A stretch of DNA of 64,000 bases from Elysia chlorotica (taxonomy: Eukaryota; Mollusca; Gastropoda; Plakobranchidae). Below, piece by piece: positions 11,165-22,751 of the stretch. The stretch is from assembly GCA_003991915.1 (NCBI GenBank), contig RQTK01000149.1, positions 423,495 through 487,494 of the forward strand. The letters run 5' to 3'. Made by a program: the position numbers and the translations under genes. Every line of letters begins with the position of its first letter. The first letter of the stretch is position 1. The notes under the pieces are model-generated. The model saw nothing but the letters and a program-made list of their open reading frames with translations. It had not been told where the DNA came from and searched no databases.

Positions 11165-12740
11165 CTGTGATTCCTTTCAGGAGAGACCAGCATTTGAAGG
11201 AACTAAGTTATTTAATTTTACAAAAGTTATGGAAATGTGTTAAGGGAAACTATACTTGACAGCCCAAAGAAATCATGCAGTTCAGTCCCATTGCCAGATG
11301 ATTTGTAGTTAGAAAATTCAAATGAGTTGATGTCTTTGCTGACATCGGTTGTGAACGAGTCTCTAGAGTCTGGCAATGTACCAAAGGATTTTAAACATGC
11401 TCTTATGACACTTATCATTAAAAAAAAACGAAACCTTGATTCTAATATGTTGAAAAACTAGCGACCCTTGTCAAATCTGCCGTTTCTTTCTCAAATCACC
11501 GAGAAGGTGGTGTTGAAACAGCTTCACTGTCACTTAAGACAAAATGACCTCCTTGAACCATTCCATTCGGAGTAATCACTCAACTGAGACAGCATTAGTT
11601 TATGTCATGTCAGACTCAGTAATGGATGCTGATAAGGGTTGCATTTCTATCTTAGCTTCACGTGGTCTGTCTGTCTGCTGCTTTCGAACTTCTAGACCAG
11701 GATATTCTTTTGAGCAGACTTGAAAACATTTTCGGCATTTCGGGCACTGCCCAGGAATGCTTTCATAAATGTTTACCCGTACTATTCCCTGTCACCTTTT
11801 ATATACAACCATTTCCCAAAGCCATTGCTTTCATTTCTATGCAGATGACAGTCGATTTCACAATGTATGCAACATTGCTGACTTTGAAAACACCAAAGGC
11901 AAAATAGAAGATTGTATAAAAGATGTCCAGGAGTGGATGACACATATCAAACTAAAACTATATGAAGATTTTACTTGGCTCAAAGTCTAAAATTCCTTTG
12001 CTGAAGTGTGAAACTTTACGCATAGGAGATAATGACATCACTCCTTCTTGTAGTGTCAGAAACCTTGGGATTTTTTGACTGCCAAATGTCATTGGAAGAT
12101 CACGCTTTTTATGAACTAAGTAAAATGTCTGCAATAAGTAAATAATTATCTTTCTATTCAAGCTACTAATCAGTTAGTGGTATAGTTTGTACTATCACGA
12201 CTAGACTATTGTTATGCTCTATATGCTGGTTTACCAAGTGCAAAGTTTAACAACTTACAACGAGTTCAGATAAATGCTGCAAGGCTTGTTTTAAGGGAAC
12301 GCAAATATGAGCACGTAGCACCTATTTTAGAACAACTTCATTGGCTCCCAATTTACAAAAGAGTTCAATACAACGTTAAAACTCCTACCTACCAAGCACA
12401 ACATGAACCAATGCCTCAATACATTCAAGATCTGTTAACACCATACTATTCTCTATCGCGGCAACTCAGATCATCCTCTAAAAATCTTTTTAAAATCCCA
12501 CATGCAAATTGCAAATCTTTGGGGGAAAGATCTTGTAATTACCAAGCCCCAACTAAATGGAACGCATTATCATCAGAAATTCGTAACGTTGGTTGTTACG
12601 AGGCATTTAAAAGAAAGCTAAAATCTATTTGTTTTCTTGCTAGGTTCTATTTGGTACCAAATGTTCATCATACTTCACACAATGTTGCTATCACTTTCTG
12701 TATATGTATGTATGTATAGTGTTATATTATGTAGGCGCTG
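11165..12740 (+). mobile_element. LINE remnant (CR1/L2-like reverse transcriptase and C-terminal region), decayed
   Basis: Conceptual translation in several frames gives the usual order of a CR1/L2-type ORF2. First comes 'NLPFLSQITEKVVLKQL' (about 11,470-11,520), then a degraded 'LDQDILLSRLE..FGISGTA' block (about 11,690-11,750), then the catalytic 'FYADDS' box (about 11,838). 'NLQRVQINAARLVLRERKY' and 'LEQLHWLPIYKRVQY' follow (about 12,250-12,370), and finally 'APTKWNALSSEIRN'. Frames are broken by many stops and shifts, so it is inactive. The 5' part is missing. Confidence 0.85.
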
Positions 12741-12879
12741 CTATTATTTGATACACCTTGTATGTATACGTACGTTGTCATATTATGTAAATTATTACTA
12801 ACATGTTATGTAACCTCATGAGGTTTGTGTGTGTATGAGAGTGTGTATGCGCACCTGCGTGTGAGGGAGGTTGCCATTA

Positions 12880-13025
12880 CTTTCCTAGCCGCACTGTACT
12901 TTCGCCGTAACTCAAGAATCTCAGCTGGGTGACACAGAGGGCAATAGAAAAATGTATCCTAGCCGGGAATAGAACCCAGTGCATTCTCAAAGATGCCCCA
13001 ACGTCCTAATCATTGCACCAAAACG
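12880..13025 (-). mobile_element. SINE copy (reverse orientation)
   Basis: On the minus strand a tRNA-like head can be read, with TGGTGCAATGATTAGGACG (A-box region) and GGTTCTATTCCC (B box), followed by a short body. Non-coding. Confidence 0.6.
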
Positions 13026-13074
13026 GCACTCCAACACACTAAGCAAATCTCCAAAAGTCACACCTCCGACTTGA

Positions 13075-13365
13075 GCATGGTCCATCCTTATTTCACATCT
13101 ACTTCGACCAGACCGCACGCTGGCGTTGTCAGTCTAAGGCCCCTCTACAGTGCCTGTACTGGCCTGACGAAGACTTTTGACCCTGTCAGCAGGAAGGGAC
13201 TTTTGCAACTGCTAAAGAACATTGGCTGTCCTCTCCAGTTGCTCAACATCACTGCCTCCTTTCACGAGGACATGAAGGCGACACCAACTGTCAACGAAGC
13301 GTCCGAGACCTTCCTCAATGCACACCGGTGTGAAACAAGGCTGTGTCCTTGAACTGCCGTGTCTA
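13075..13365 (+). mobile_element. LINE reverse-transcriptase fragment
   Basis: One frame reads like the palm region of a non-LTR reverse transcriptase: 'LTKTFDPVSRKGLLQLLKNI', then 'ITASFHEDMKATPTVNEAS' and 'RCETRLCP', which corresponds to the usual 'GVKQGCVL' with changes. Only about 95 codons survive. A different lineage from the element at 11-12.7 kb. Confidence 0.7.
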
Positions 13366-13739
13366 GATATATAAGCCATGAGGGAAGAGTTCAAGAGAGG
13401 TGAGAATAGGAGAAAGAGGCGGTATAAAGAGAAGAGAACAATGGTGAAAGTCAATCAGCAAAACCAAACACAAAACCCATTGTCAAATTAAAGTTGAGGC
13501 GAATGCGGTAGAAACCACAGGACATGGAGTTTCCAATCCTGTGGTAGAAACTGACATGCGAGAACCCGGCTGCTGAGCCACAACCGTCGCTGCTCTCAAC
13601 AAGACTAACGTGACCCAAATTTCCCAGTTCGCAAAGGGTGCCAACCACAACCTCTACCAGGACATTTAAACTGTGGGATGATTATCTTTGGTTGTTACGA
13701 ATTATGTTGTTTTTATCAACTCCTTTTACATTCAAGATC

Positions 13740-13815
13740 AAAGTAACCCCCCCCCCCTTTCCCCTTTCCTTTCTCTCTCTACCTACCAATCTATCTATCT
13801 TTATATCTTCCTTCT

Positions 13816-13859
<44 letters not shown>

Positions 13860-13916
13860 CCCTGCATCACTCCCTATATCCCCCTTTATCTCTATCCTCG
13901 ATCTCTCTCTCTCCCC
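13740..13916. repeat. Pyrimidine-rich tract with (CT)n
   Basis: C-run at 13,748, pure (CT)n at about 13,817-13,858, and further CT/ATCT-rich sequence to 13,916. Overlapping open frames are Ser/Leu low complexity. Confidence 0.9.
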
Positions 13917-14269
13917 AATGATCAGAGCAGGTGCCTTAGCAATCCCATGTCACAGATTGCTGATATTGTGGCTATCGAGTGAAACTGCTGAAGAGCCTTA
14001 TTTTACATGTTCAAAATACATTCTACGGGAGACTAATGTGTAAAATCTAAGGGTATCGCATTGAAACATCACGTGTATTTTTTCTTACCCCGGTTATCTA
14101 ACCATTTTTGTATTATGGCATTTTAACTTAGAGGTATACATTTTTCTTGTGCTCATTATTGAGAATAAATTACCAAGCAATTAAACACTATGGCCACTTT
14201 AAGTCGAAAACGACGCACAAATTTGTCAAGCAGGTATTGTCATGAAATTGTTATTGAATTGTTTTAATA

Positions 14270-14345
14270 GGGTAGGATTGCTCAGTCGCATGCGCATGGT
14301 CCTTCTATTGATAGGTCGCGGGTTAACTCCCGATCAGGCAGTAAT
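14270..14345 (+). mobile_element. tRNA-like SINE head, fragment
   Basis: GGATTGCTCAGTCGCATGCG resembles a degraded A-box region, and GCGGGTTAACTCCCG resembles a B box. Body sequence is not clear, so this may be a truncated SINE. Confidence 0.4.
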
Positions 14346-14624
14346 ATTTTTAGAGAGAAATTTTGTGTGTGTTAAAAATGATATTTTTTGCGACCCCGCA
14401 TCCGCCATAATTGCACAAGCCTTTTCTTTTTCTTCCTTTCTTTTTACACTTTTCAGGCATTTTAGATAAAACAAAAATCAGGCAATGCACTATCACAATA
14501 ATTATTTCTTTTTTATTCTTCCAGTCAGAGAGGTAAATATTACAAGAGTAGGTTCAACTTGCTGAATCCCTATCTTTCCTGCGCCTATACCTTTTTATTA
14601 CCCTCTTAAATCAGGACGACAATG

Positions 14625-14812
14625 GGACGGGATGGTTCAGAAGTAGAGCTTATAATCGGAAGGTGGGAAGTTCGATCACCCCCCGCCCCCTTCCCCGCCT
14701 CTCTACGTATTTTTCAGAGTCAGCATAATGTGACAGTCCCGTCGCTGCACAAGGTCTACCTAGATACGTAGCCTATTAATATACGTGACGTTAAACTTGG
14801 ACAGAGAGCTTT
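14625..14812 (+). mobile_element. tRNA-derived SINE copy
   Basis: Head 'GGTTCAGAAGTAGAGCTTAT' and B-box-like GAAGTTCGATCA, then body 'GTCAGCATAATGTGACAGTC' and a tail with 'ACGTTAAACTTGGAC'. Same family as the copies at 17.1, 19.1, 50.6 and 56.7 kb. Confidence 0.65.
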
Positions 14813-14817
14813 GCTTG

Positions 14818-14995
14818 TGAAGCGAGCTGGCGCAAGTGGCACAACTTTGGACTCCTAACAGGAAGGCACTCGGTTCGATCCCGCGGTCGGACAAAAAATC
14901 CAGTTCATTTGTCCGCTTTCATTCCATATTGGTTAGGTAGTTGTCAGTAAATTATAAGTAATAATGTAACGGCTGCACATAAAGTTGTCACATAT
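14818..14995 (+). mobile_element. tRNA-derived SINE copy, adjacent to the previous one
   Basis: Clear head with GCTGGCGCAAGTGGCACAAC and B box GGTTCGATCCC (14,872-14,882), then 'GTCCGCTTTCATTCCATATT' and 'GTCAGTAAATTATAAGTAAT'. The best-preserved RNA polymerase III promoter boxes in the window. Confidence 0.7.
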
Positions 14996-15601
14996 TCTTA
15001 TTGGGACCCGTCCGCGATAAAGCCAAATTGCTGATGCCGAGCGTAAAAAACAACAACAAACCAACCAGAGCTTCAATTTTTCTTATCAAAATGTTCACCG
15101 CCGCCCCTTCCCTAATTTATTACTCTCTACACCAAAATCTCCAGGTCTTGTTCCAAGACTGCATGGCCTCGTATCGATTGAATATCGATCTGTGCGTGTG
15201 TACCTGGACTTTTGACACACTCTCCCGTCTCCAGTAGCATGACAAGTTGATCAGCCTAGGTCAAGCATAACACAGGTCGCACATTCAGGCTGCAGGCACG
15301 GACTGTAGTGAAACGGCTGCGTTACTACTAGTAGGATAACTAGATAGATCTCCATGATCGCGCTAATGAAGGCCGATTCATGGTTCCAGGAAGGTAAAGA
15401 TGAGCTGGGAAGATGTGAACAGGTGTGCATATGGATGCCGCTGTGTGCGATAAAAAAGAATTCAGGTACTGCGATTTATTTTAGGTTTGCCATAAGTTTT
15501 ATTGATTGTATAGAATTTGCTTTGATTATTTGTAACTGTTTTCTTGATTCAATACCCGTCCTCTGTCTCTTTCTGCCTTAACCCATGCCCCTCCCCCTTT
15601 T

Positions 15602-15605
<4 letters not shown>

Positions 15606-15660
<55 letters not shown>
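15606..15660. repeat. (CT)n microsatellite
   Basis: About 26 CT units immediately upstream of the first coding exon of the LRAT-domain gene. In a + transcript this would contribute to the pyrimidine tract before the acceptor at 15,712. Confidence 0.95.
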
Positions 15661-15662
<2 letters not shown>

Positions 15663-15720
15663 AAGTTACAGAAGAGAAAACTAATCAAGCAATGAAATGT
15701 TTATCCTACAGGTGGTAGCC

Positions 15721-18700
15721 ATGGGCTCCTCAGCGTCCGTCCAGAGAACATGTAACGTTGGGGTCTTGACCGAGAACCGCACTACCCTGGCTAGCCTAGA
15801 GCCAGGAGACCTGGTCAAGTTCCAGAGGTGTGGCTACTATCACTGGGCCGTCTACACAGGTGAGAACTCTATACACATGCAATATGCTAGCAGTAGTATT
15901 TTTTGTATGTCTACACCTCCACATTTAGCCTGTCAATCCAAGATGTTAGCCTGAACTGAATCATAATTATCCTTCATCAAGTTTTGTAGATCTGGGAACA
16001 TGAGCAAGTTCCAGAAGACTGGAAAAGAGGAGTCCCTGTAAAGCTGCCCAATACGGGGGACTTGTCATCCTGCGGTAACTGGCGAGGAATCATTTTGTTA
16101 TCCATCCCTGGCAAAGTTTTAACAAGAAACATGTTATAGAGGCTGAAGATTACCCTGGACAAGAGACTTCGAGATGAGCAGGCAACTTTCCGACAAGATC
16201 GTTTGTGCACAGACCACATAGCTACCATGGGTATCATCATCAAACAGTCACAGACCCCTCTGTATGCAGTGTTTGTTGACTTTCAAAAGGCATTCATCAG
16301 CGTTGATCGAGATGTCATCTGGAGACTGAGTACCACTATGGCTTTCCACCAAAGTTTGTCACCATAATTCAACAACTTTATAGAGACGCTACTTGTCAAG
16401 TCATCCACGATGACTAACAGAACCCTTCAACATAAAGACTGTCGTCCGCCAGGGTTGTTTGCTCTTCCTTATGGTGGTTGACTGGGTTATGCGAAAGTCA
16501 ACGACAGGCCAGAGGACGGGTATCTGGTGGACCTTCATGAGGCAGACAAGGACAATAGGTGGTGAATCAATAAGGCCTGATATGCTTTCAATACCCTAAG
16601 ACCAATCTGGAGGTCTACAGTTCTGTTGGTACGAAACAAGAACCGGATCTTCGATACCAACGTGAAATCTGTCTTATTTTTTAGCTCAGAAACATGGTAC
16701 GTTACCGAGACCAACAGCCATTAACTGCAATCATTCACCAACAGATGCTTCAGAAACATCTTCAACGTTAGGTGGCCTGAAGTTATCCCGCACAAAGAAC
16801 TGTGGGACAAAATGAAGCATCAAGACGGAGATAAGAAAGGCTACACACTTCGAAAGCGTGTATCCAACATCACTAGGCAAGCCCTTTAGTGGAACCCCCA
16901 AGGTAAATGCAAGGTCGGACGCTGAGGTAAAAGCCACTGGTAGTACATGGGCCAAACTGAAGAGGACTAGCCAGAGCAGAGTTTGGTGGATGGGATTTGC
17001 TGCGGCCCGATGTTCCACAGGGAATCAAGAGGCTTAAACTAAACTAACTAAACAGACAATGTACTTATGTCAAGCTGGCGCAAGATGTAGGCTATTGGCT
17101 TCCAAATTAGGAAAAGAATCATCTTCGAAATCCACAGTCAGGCAAATTTGTTTGTTGGATTTTGTCCCTGGTTGGGTCTCTGTGAGAACAATGTGATCTG
17201 TTGAGACAGGAAACTTGGTATCCCTGAACTCTCTCTTTGTGGTAGCATGTTCAATTGTCAGACGTTTGTCTTGGGACCCATCCATAACAGTTGCTGATAA
17301 TGGACTTTAAAATATCAACAAACCACTGGGACATCTTCACAGTTGTGAAAAATACACTTAACATGGTTGGTGTGATTTGTTGTCCACCACTAGCACGTAG
17401 GCATTATTGTGGATGAGTCCCAAGAATAATGTCTAACAATATGCTTATATACATTATGACACTCAAAGTTTCAAGGTGTACCAATTGGGGATCAAATCAG
17501 AGACCTCCCGAATCTAATCTACATGCTCTACCATTGTTACAAGGTTGAAAATTAATATAAAGTCCTTTTCCACTCACTAAAGATAGATCCGCAATGGGAG
17601 TTTATCTTTTTCTTCTCTGTACGAGAAGCTCTTTAAAATACAACCTTTTGACATGATTCTCACTCATATTCATCTAATCATTATTATTTTGCACATGTGC
17701 AAATTTGCAAATTAAATGCAAATGGTTTCTGTTAGTATTGTTATCAATTATTTACTGTAATAAAAGGTTGATTCCACTTAAAGTCAACTCTTGTTCAAAA
17801 TCAAGACTGAATAGTGGTCATTAACATTATTTCATTCTTTCTTTACTTAAGTCCACACTTTTCTCGAGTCCTAAGTTATTGACTTTACGAAGATTTCACT
17901 GAGCTCTGTCACCGTCCTGTCCAGGTGACGGCAATGTCGTCCATGTGACTGAGCAGACTGACCGTGAAGCTGCGTCACACAAGAGCCTGGTCAGCGCCAG
18001 CCTGGACCTGAGCAAAGTCCACATCAGCGTGCAGAGCTTCCTGGCCGTGGCGGGCTCAGGCCTGGCATACAAAGCTAACGACAGGGACCTGGACTGGAGG
18101 TGAGCCCGAGATGCTCATATCATAATGACTTGTTTTTGCAATGTTCCTTTTTTCCAACAATACTTACTTTCAAACACAGGGATGAACATTGACCCAGGAA
18201 TGATGTGTGTTACCAATCTCAATACTAAAACTAGTGATTGTACATTATCTCTAATCAAGACAATTTCAAAACCAAAACAAACTTGCTATTATCTAATTTA
18301 TGCAGTTGCTTTACATAAGGGTCTGTTCAAAATAAAATCTTACACCCTAGAGAGGAAGGGGGGGGGATCATTGGCTTTTGTAAGAATAGTGTAAAGAGAT
18401 GGGGAAAACATGTGTAATAAATGTGGGGGGGGGGGGGGGGCAAATGTCCCAAAATAAGTGTAACATTATATTTGTACAGCGCCTTAGTATCCACTTGGAG
18501 ACAATAGAAATCTGAGATAAAAAGTGTATTTTCAGAACAGGTATGTCAGAAAAGATATTGCAATCTCATCTTTCTTGATCTGGAAACAAACTTGCAAAAT
18601 GGCATGTCTGATATCTCATGCACTAATGATTTTAGTGTTTTAGAAATAAGATAGGTCATTTTTACCACTGAGGTGACAAAAGATTTTCATGAAACTCAAT

Positions 18701-20160
18701 AACCTTTTGTATACCTGTTTGTCCCAGCCCTCTACCAGGTGATGAGATTGTGGAGCGAGCAATGAACTTTGTGGGTATCGGAGACGTGCGCTACAACCTG
18801 TTGACCTGTAACTGTGAACATTTTGCCAAGTGGTGCCGCTACAACAGGTTTCAGAGTGACCAGGTTAGTCTCAATAGAGACCTCGCTATGGTACCGGTAT
18901 AAGTGTAACAGGGCCCATAGGTGAGGGAATCTGCACCGCTGTCCAATCATAGCTCTATCATGGACTTACAGAGCCAATGAGTGATCAGAAAAACCTGTGC
19001 TGAGCGGTGTCAATATGTCATCTGCTATTGTTGTTTAGATCACAAGTCCTATAATGTTTTTGAGGGGAGGGGCTATAAGGTGGCTGAATATTTGTAGTAG
19101 AGTGCAATTAGCAAATCTCTGGTTAGATCCCCGATCTGACTGCCTTGTTAATGTTCCCTACCAGTTGGGTGTATGTCATTATAATGTGACCTGTTGCGAC
19201 TTGGTATCACCGCTGTATATGAGTGGCACCACAAATATTCAGATGTTAGTCATGGGGTCCATCAGTGTGATAGCCTAGTTGCTGATGTAGAACATAAGAA
19301 AGGAACCAAGTAAACAACACCTATAGAGTTTGATATCACTTATTAAGTTGGCTCTGAGATGCGATTTGCTGGATATGCCTTGAACTTATTACACTTCTCT
19401 GAATGTGAACTTAGAACAAAAGGGGTCCCAAAGTATGTTGCTTACTTTCAAAGTAAAAAAAAAAATTGGTTAAAAGAAAACAACAAATATCACAGTCTTT
19501 AATATAAATTATAAACAATCCTACATATATTGTTTTAAAGTTTTACCACATGAAAAGGTGAAATCCTTGTAATGATATTTTTTTGACAACTTACTCTGAC
19601 CTAATATGCTTAAATTTATTATATTATTTTTGTAAAAGTTTGAATTATGATCTAACAAAAGTGGTCCTATTTTCCAGATAAAGTCATTAAATATTATTAT
19701 TAACATAAAATCCATGTATTTCTAAAGTACTGGAAAAAAAAACCCAACCAAAACAATTCAGATAGACTGTCTCCTAGTCCTTCCATTTTCAGTTGGATAT
19801 TACAATTTTGCTATCACATACATGATTTTCTTTTTTCAGATAGACAACCTGAAGATCTACAAACCAAAGATCTTCATGAAAACGGTACTTTCAGCTCTGG
19901 ATGCTGCCAAAAACAAATTGAAAACTCACATCTCAAAAGGCGGTAATAGTCTAGAAATACAAAACTTTGACACTGGCACTAAAAGGAGAGATGTACCTAG
20001 CCCAAGAGCAGTAGGAAAACAGGGATCAAACAACATGAGAGAATCAGATGATGATATGAGAGATAAAATGAAAGAGATCGGAATGTCATGTGATTTGTCT
20101 CTATCATTATCTAGTGTCAGCTACAGTGAGAAAGTGAGAAACAATCTGAACAGTTTTTAA
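15721..20160 (+). CDS. LRAT domain-containing protein (PLAAT/HRASLS-like acyltransferase or phospholipase fold), complete
   Basis: Four coding exons agree in phase: 15,721-15,859, 17,925-18,099, 18,728-18,863 and 19,840-20,160 (256 aa). An acceptor ends at 15,711, so a 5' UTR exon probably lies upstream, possibly near 15,350-15,425. The LRAT domain spans about residues 23-150. 'LEPGDLVKF', then 'YYHWAVYTG' with His41, 'NVVHV' with His53, and 'TCNCEHFAKW' with Cys134 match the His-His-Cys catalytic triad of PLAAT/LRAT enzymes in order and spacing (12 residues between the His). Such enzymes form a thioester on the Cys and move acyl groups between phospholipids and amines, lipids or retinol. Residues 150-256 form a charged, Ser-rich tail with no membrane helix, unlike PLAAT1-4. 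The N-terminus MGSSAS fits an N-myristoylation signal. Substrate cannot be told from sequence. Confidence 0.88.
15975..17035 (+). mobile_element. LINE remnant (RTE-like reverse transcriptase to C-terminus) in LRAT-gene intron
   Basis: Broken frames read 'CGNWRGIILLSIPGKVLTRN', 'LRDEQATFRQDR', 'TPLYAVFVDFQKAF' (palm motif A) and 'NRCFRNIFNVRWPEVI', ending near 'GFAAARCSTGNQEA' and a stop at about 17,033. The YADD region is largely lost. Several stops and shifts show it is inactive. It lies in sense orientation in the first coding intron. Confidence 0.8.
17058..17312 (+). mobile_element. tRNA-derived SINE copy
   Basis: Head 'GTCAAGCTGGCGCAAGATGT' and a diverged B-box region, body 'ACAATGTGATCTGTTGAGAC' then 'CTTTGTGGTAGCATGTTCAA' and 'TTGTCAGACGTTTGTCTTGG'. 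Immediately follows the LINE remnant. Confidence 0.65.
17375..17548 (-). mobile_element. tRNA-derived SINE copy, reverse
   Basis: Reverse-oriented body (GTCCCAAGAATAATGTCTAA) with the tRNA-like head at its right end, read on the minus strand as 'ATGGTAGAGCATGTAGATTA' and 'GATTCGGGAGGTCTC'. Confidence 0.6.
19065..19300 (+). mobile_element. tRNA-derived SINE copy
   Basis: Head 'GGTGGCTGAATATTTGTAGT' and B-box-like GGTTAGATCCC at about 19,120, then body 'GTATGTCATTATAATGTGAC' and 'CAGATGTTAGTCATGGGGTC'. Lies in the third coding intron of the LRAT gene. Confidence 0.65.
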
Positions 20161-20900
20161 GTATGTACTCTTGATCTGTGCTGGAATCTCATCAATGCCA
20201 AATTTTATTTGTCTAATATGGGCAGAACTGTCTCTCACTAATGTTTTTAATTTTTCCATTCAATAAGCTGCATTAATCCATTCTCCTTTGAAAAATGGCA
20301 TTATTGTGTAAAACATAATCATGTACATATATTTAATGTATATTGAAAATAGTATGACAGGCCATTAACAAAATGTAGAAACTACATGTCTTTTATTTTA
20401 ACAAGCAAACACACTTCAAAACTAATTGCTGAGCATGACATGTTTTAGATTGTGATCATGTACAGTGTATGTAGAGAAACAAGAATATATTGGTACTTGT
20501 AATGTTACTTACTTTATATGATATTTATTTTTTTGCACCCCAAGTTCTCAAATCATTGCTAACCACTGCTAATTTAACTCATCAATCATAAACGCTTTAA
20601 AAGCTTATGTTATTGTTTTTTTCACTCATGTTTAGAATTAGAAAGCATACATTAAAAAAAAAAGCAAAAATCCTAATGACGCATATGCACAATATAACAC
20701 TATTGTAACTTTCGTTTCAGTGGCAATAAATGGCAGAGATGTGTACATAGTTATTCATTTATCATTACACATTATAAGTACTAAATGTTCAGAAGTAAAT
20801 CCTGCAAGTGTTTTCTATTTTTCACTAATCATTAGAGCTTCTTTTAAAAATTTAGCCTGTTTTAAGCCTGCCACCACCCACTGTGTCCTCTTAAATAAAA
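20161..20900 (+). other. Presumed 3' UTR of the LRAT-domain gene
   Basis: AT-rich, stop-dense sequence after the stop codon. Canonical AATAAA signals lie at 20,725-20,730 and 20,894-20,899. Which is used is unknown. Confidence 0.5.
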
Positions 20901-22400
20901 TTTAATAGAAAAAAGAAAAATTGAAAAATTAAAGAGTTTGAAATAGATTGTATTTACAGCAGGTCAGCACAGGTATGGCTTTATTATGACTAGAAGAGAG
21001 ATAGTTGTCCTGTTATAATCACTGGTACTTTATTTAAATATGTCTAAAAAGTTTTGTCTACAATTTAAGATTTTTAGCCTCAAAAGTCTGGATTTTACTA
21101 TATATATGTGTACAACAAATTTATCATTTTAAAACATGGAATATCCATCATTACCTGTATTGTATTAGCAATATAAATGTAGCAGAAATAGTGCTATACA
21201 CTAGAATATTGTAGATAACTGGATAGACCAAGTGGTTTTGTTGCACTTTCAGAAACAAAACCTTTCTACTTAAAATGCATGACACTGGTGAAATTTAACT
21301 TTGAATGTTCATGTTCAGTCTCCTGTAGAGGCCTACTTGCAATATTTTCTTATAAAGCACGTACGGAAAGGTACATAAATTCTTTTGTTCCAGCTTCAGT
21401 TAGGGTGCAGCAGGACTCATCTTCCTAGAGCCAGTGCCAAATAAATTGCTGACGACTCTATGTGGTTGTGCGTATGTGTGTGTGTGTTAGTGTGTGTTTT
21501 TGGGATGATGAGGGCGCGTATATTTTTCCACTTTGACAATGTTAAGGATGTTCTGTTTGTGATTATGTTCTTGATTTTTATAATGCGCTGTAACCAAACA
21601 AAATTTCCCTTGTGGACTAATAAAGTATTATCTTATCTTATCTTAAAAGAATGTCATATATCTTTCTCAGGGCATTGGTACCGTATGATTTGAAATAAAA
21701 TACTATCTTATTTCTGTTTTTTATTTTCCTTAAGTTCCTTAGTCTCAACATTTTCCTGTGATGATTTTTATTTATGAGCTTAACCATTATTCACAATGCA
21801 ATTTACATTGCCATTACTTTCATTTTATTATTGTAAAATTATGAACATATTTTCCTTGCAATGCCTTACATTATTTGCTTGATTTATTAATGAAAAAAAA
21901 ATGTAAATATAATCATATTGAGCCAATTTCTGCAAAAAATCATTTGAGAGATATGATTGAAAGTCTATATGTCAAACTAAAAGACTTGGCATTGATGTCA
22001 ATGAGTGGAGAACAATTTAAAGTCATTATACTTCAATTGTTCAGGCCAACATTATGTGAAATTTTAATCTATTCTATTACTATAACATTGTATGTCAATA
22101 GCTCAAAGCAACCTGTGATAAAGAAAATTCCTTTGCGCCTTCTCAACGTGTGGATCCACTAAAATAATTGTTTTAAACCCATAATTAATTATATTATACA
22201 TGTACTATGTAGGCCTATTAATATTTTTGTTATTTTAACTTTCAAATAAATTTATACTTACTTTTCTTGCAGTACTATTATTAACCATGCTTTGTGTGTG
22301 CGTGTCGGGAGAGGGGGGGAATCTTGTACTGTATTGTTGAATAACCCACCCATATCATTGTGTTTACAAATATCTAAGCAGGATTACTGTAACTTTCATC
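20901..22400. other. Intergenic, nothing recognised
   Basis: AT-rich spacer between the LRAT gene and SURF2, with further AATAAA hexamers (for example near 21,440 and 21,697) and an ATCTT-rich patch near 21,630-21,645. No exon was supported. Confidence 0.55.
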
Positions 22401-22404
22401 ATCA

Positions 22405-22655
22405 TAACCCAGGGGGTAAGATGACTCAATGGCACAGCATGCCATTCTATTTAGGAGGTCCCCAGTTCAATGCCCAATGAGGCTGCATAGTTCCTTACTG
22501 ACTGGTCTGCTGTCACTCTCAGTTCATGTATAATACCACAGGCTTAAGATCCCCGCTCTGCCTCCGAGTGACAGCCTGTAAATTTGTCAGGCAGTAGTTT
22601 TGGAACCTGCCCCCAATATTCTTCTTGCTGACACTGAATAATAAACCAACCAACA
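22405..22655 (+). mobile_element. SINE-related repeat
   Basis: Head 'AAGATGACTCAATGGCACAG' with B-box-like CAGTTCAATGCCC at about 22,462, followed by a diverged body and a 'CAACCAACAAACCAAA' tail at about 22,647-22,662. Confidence 0.55.
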
Positions 22656-22751
22656 AACCAAATCATCATGCATAGGTTGATGAAGACACCCATGCTCACA
22701 ATATTCATAAAGTGAAAGTAAAAAAAAAACAACTGACAAAGAACACAAAAT

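Noticed and set aside
14818-14995. Functional tRNA gene
   Set aside because: A and B boxes are present but the cloverleaf stems cannot be formed cleanly, and a SINE body follows.
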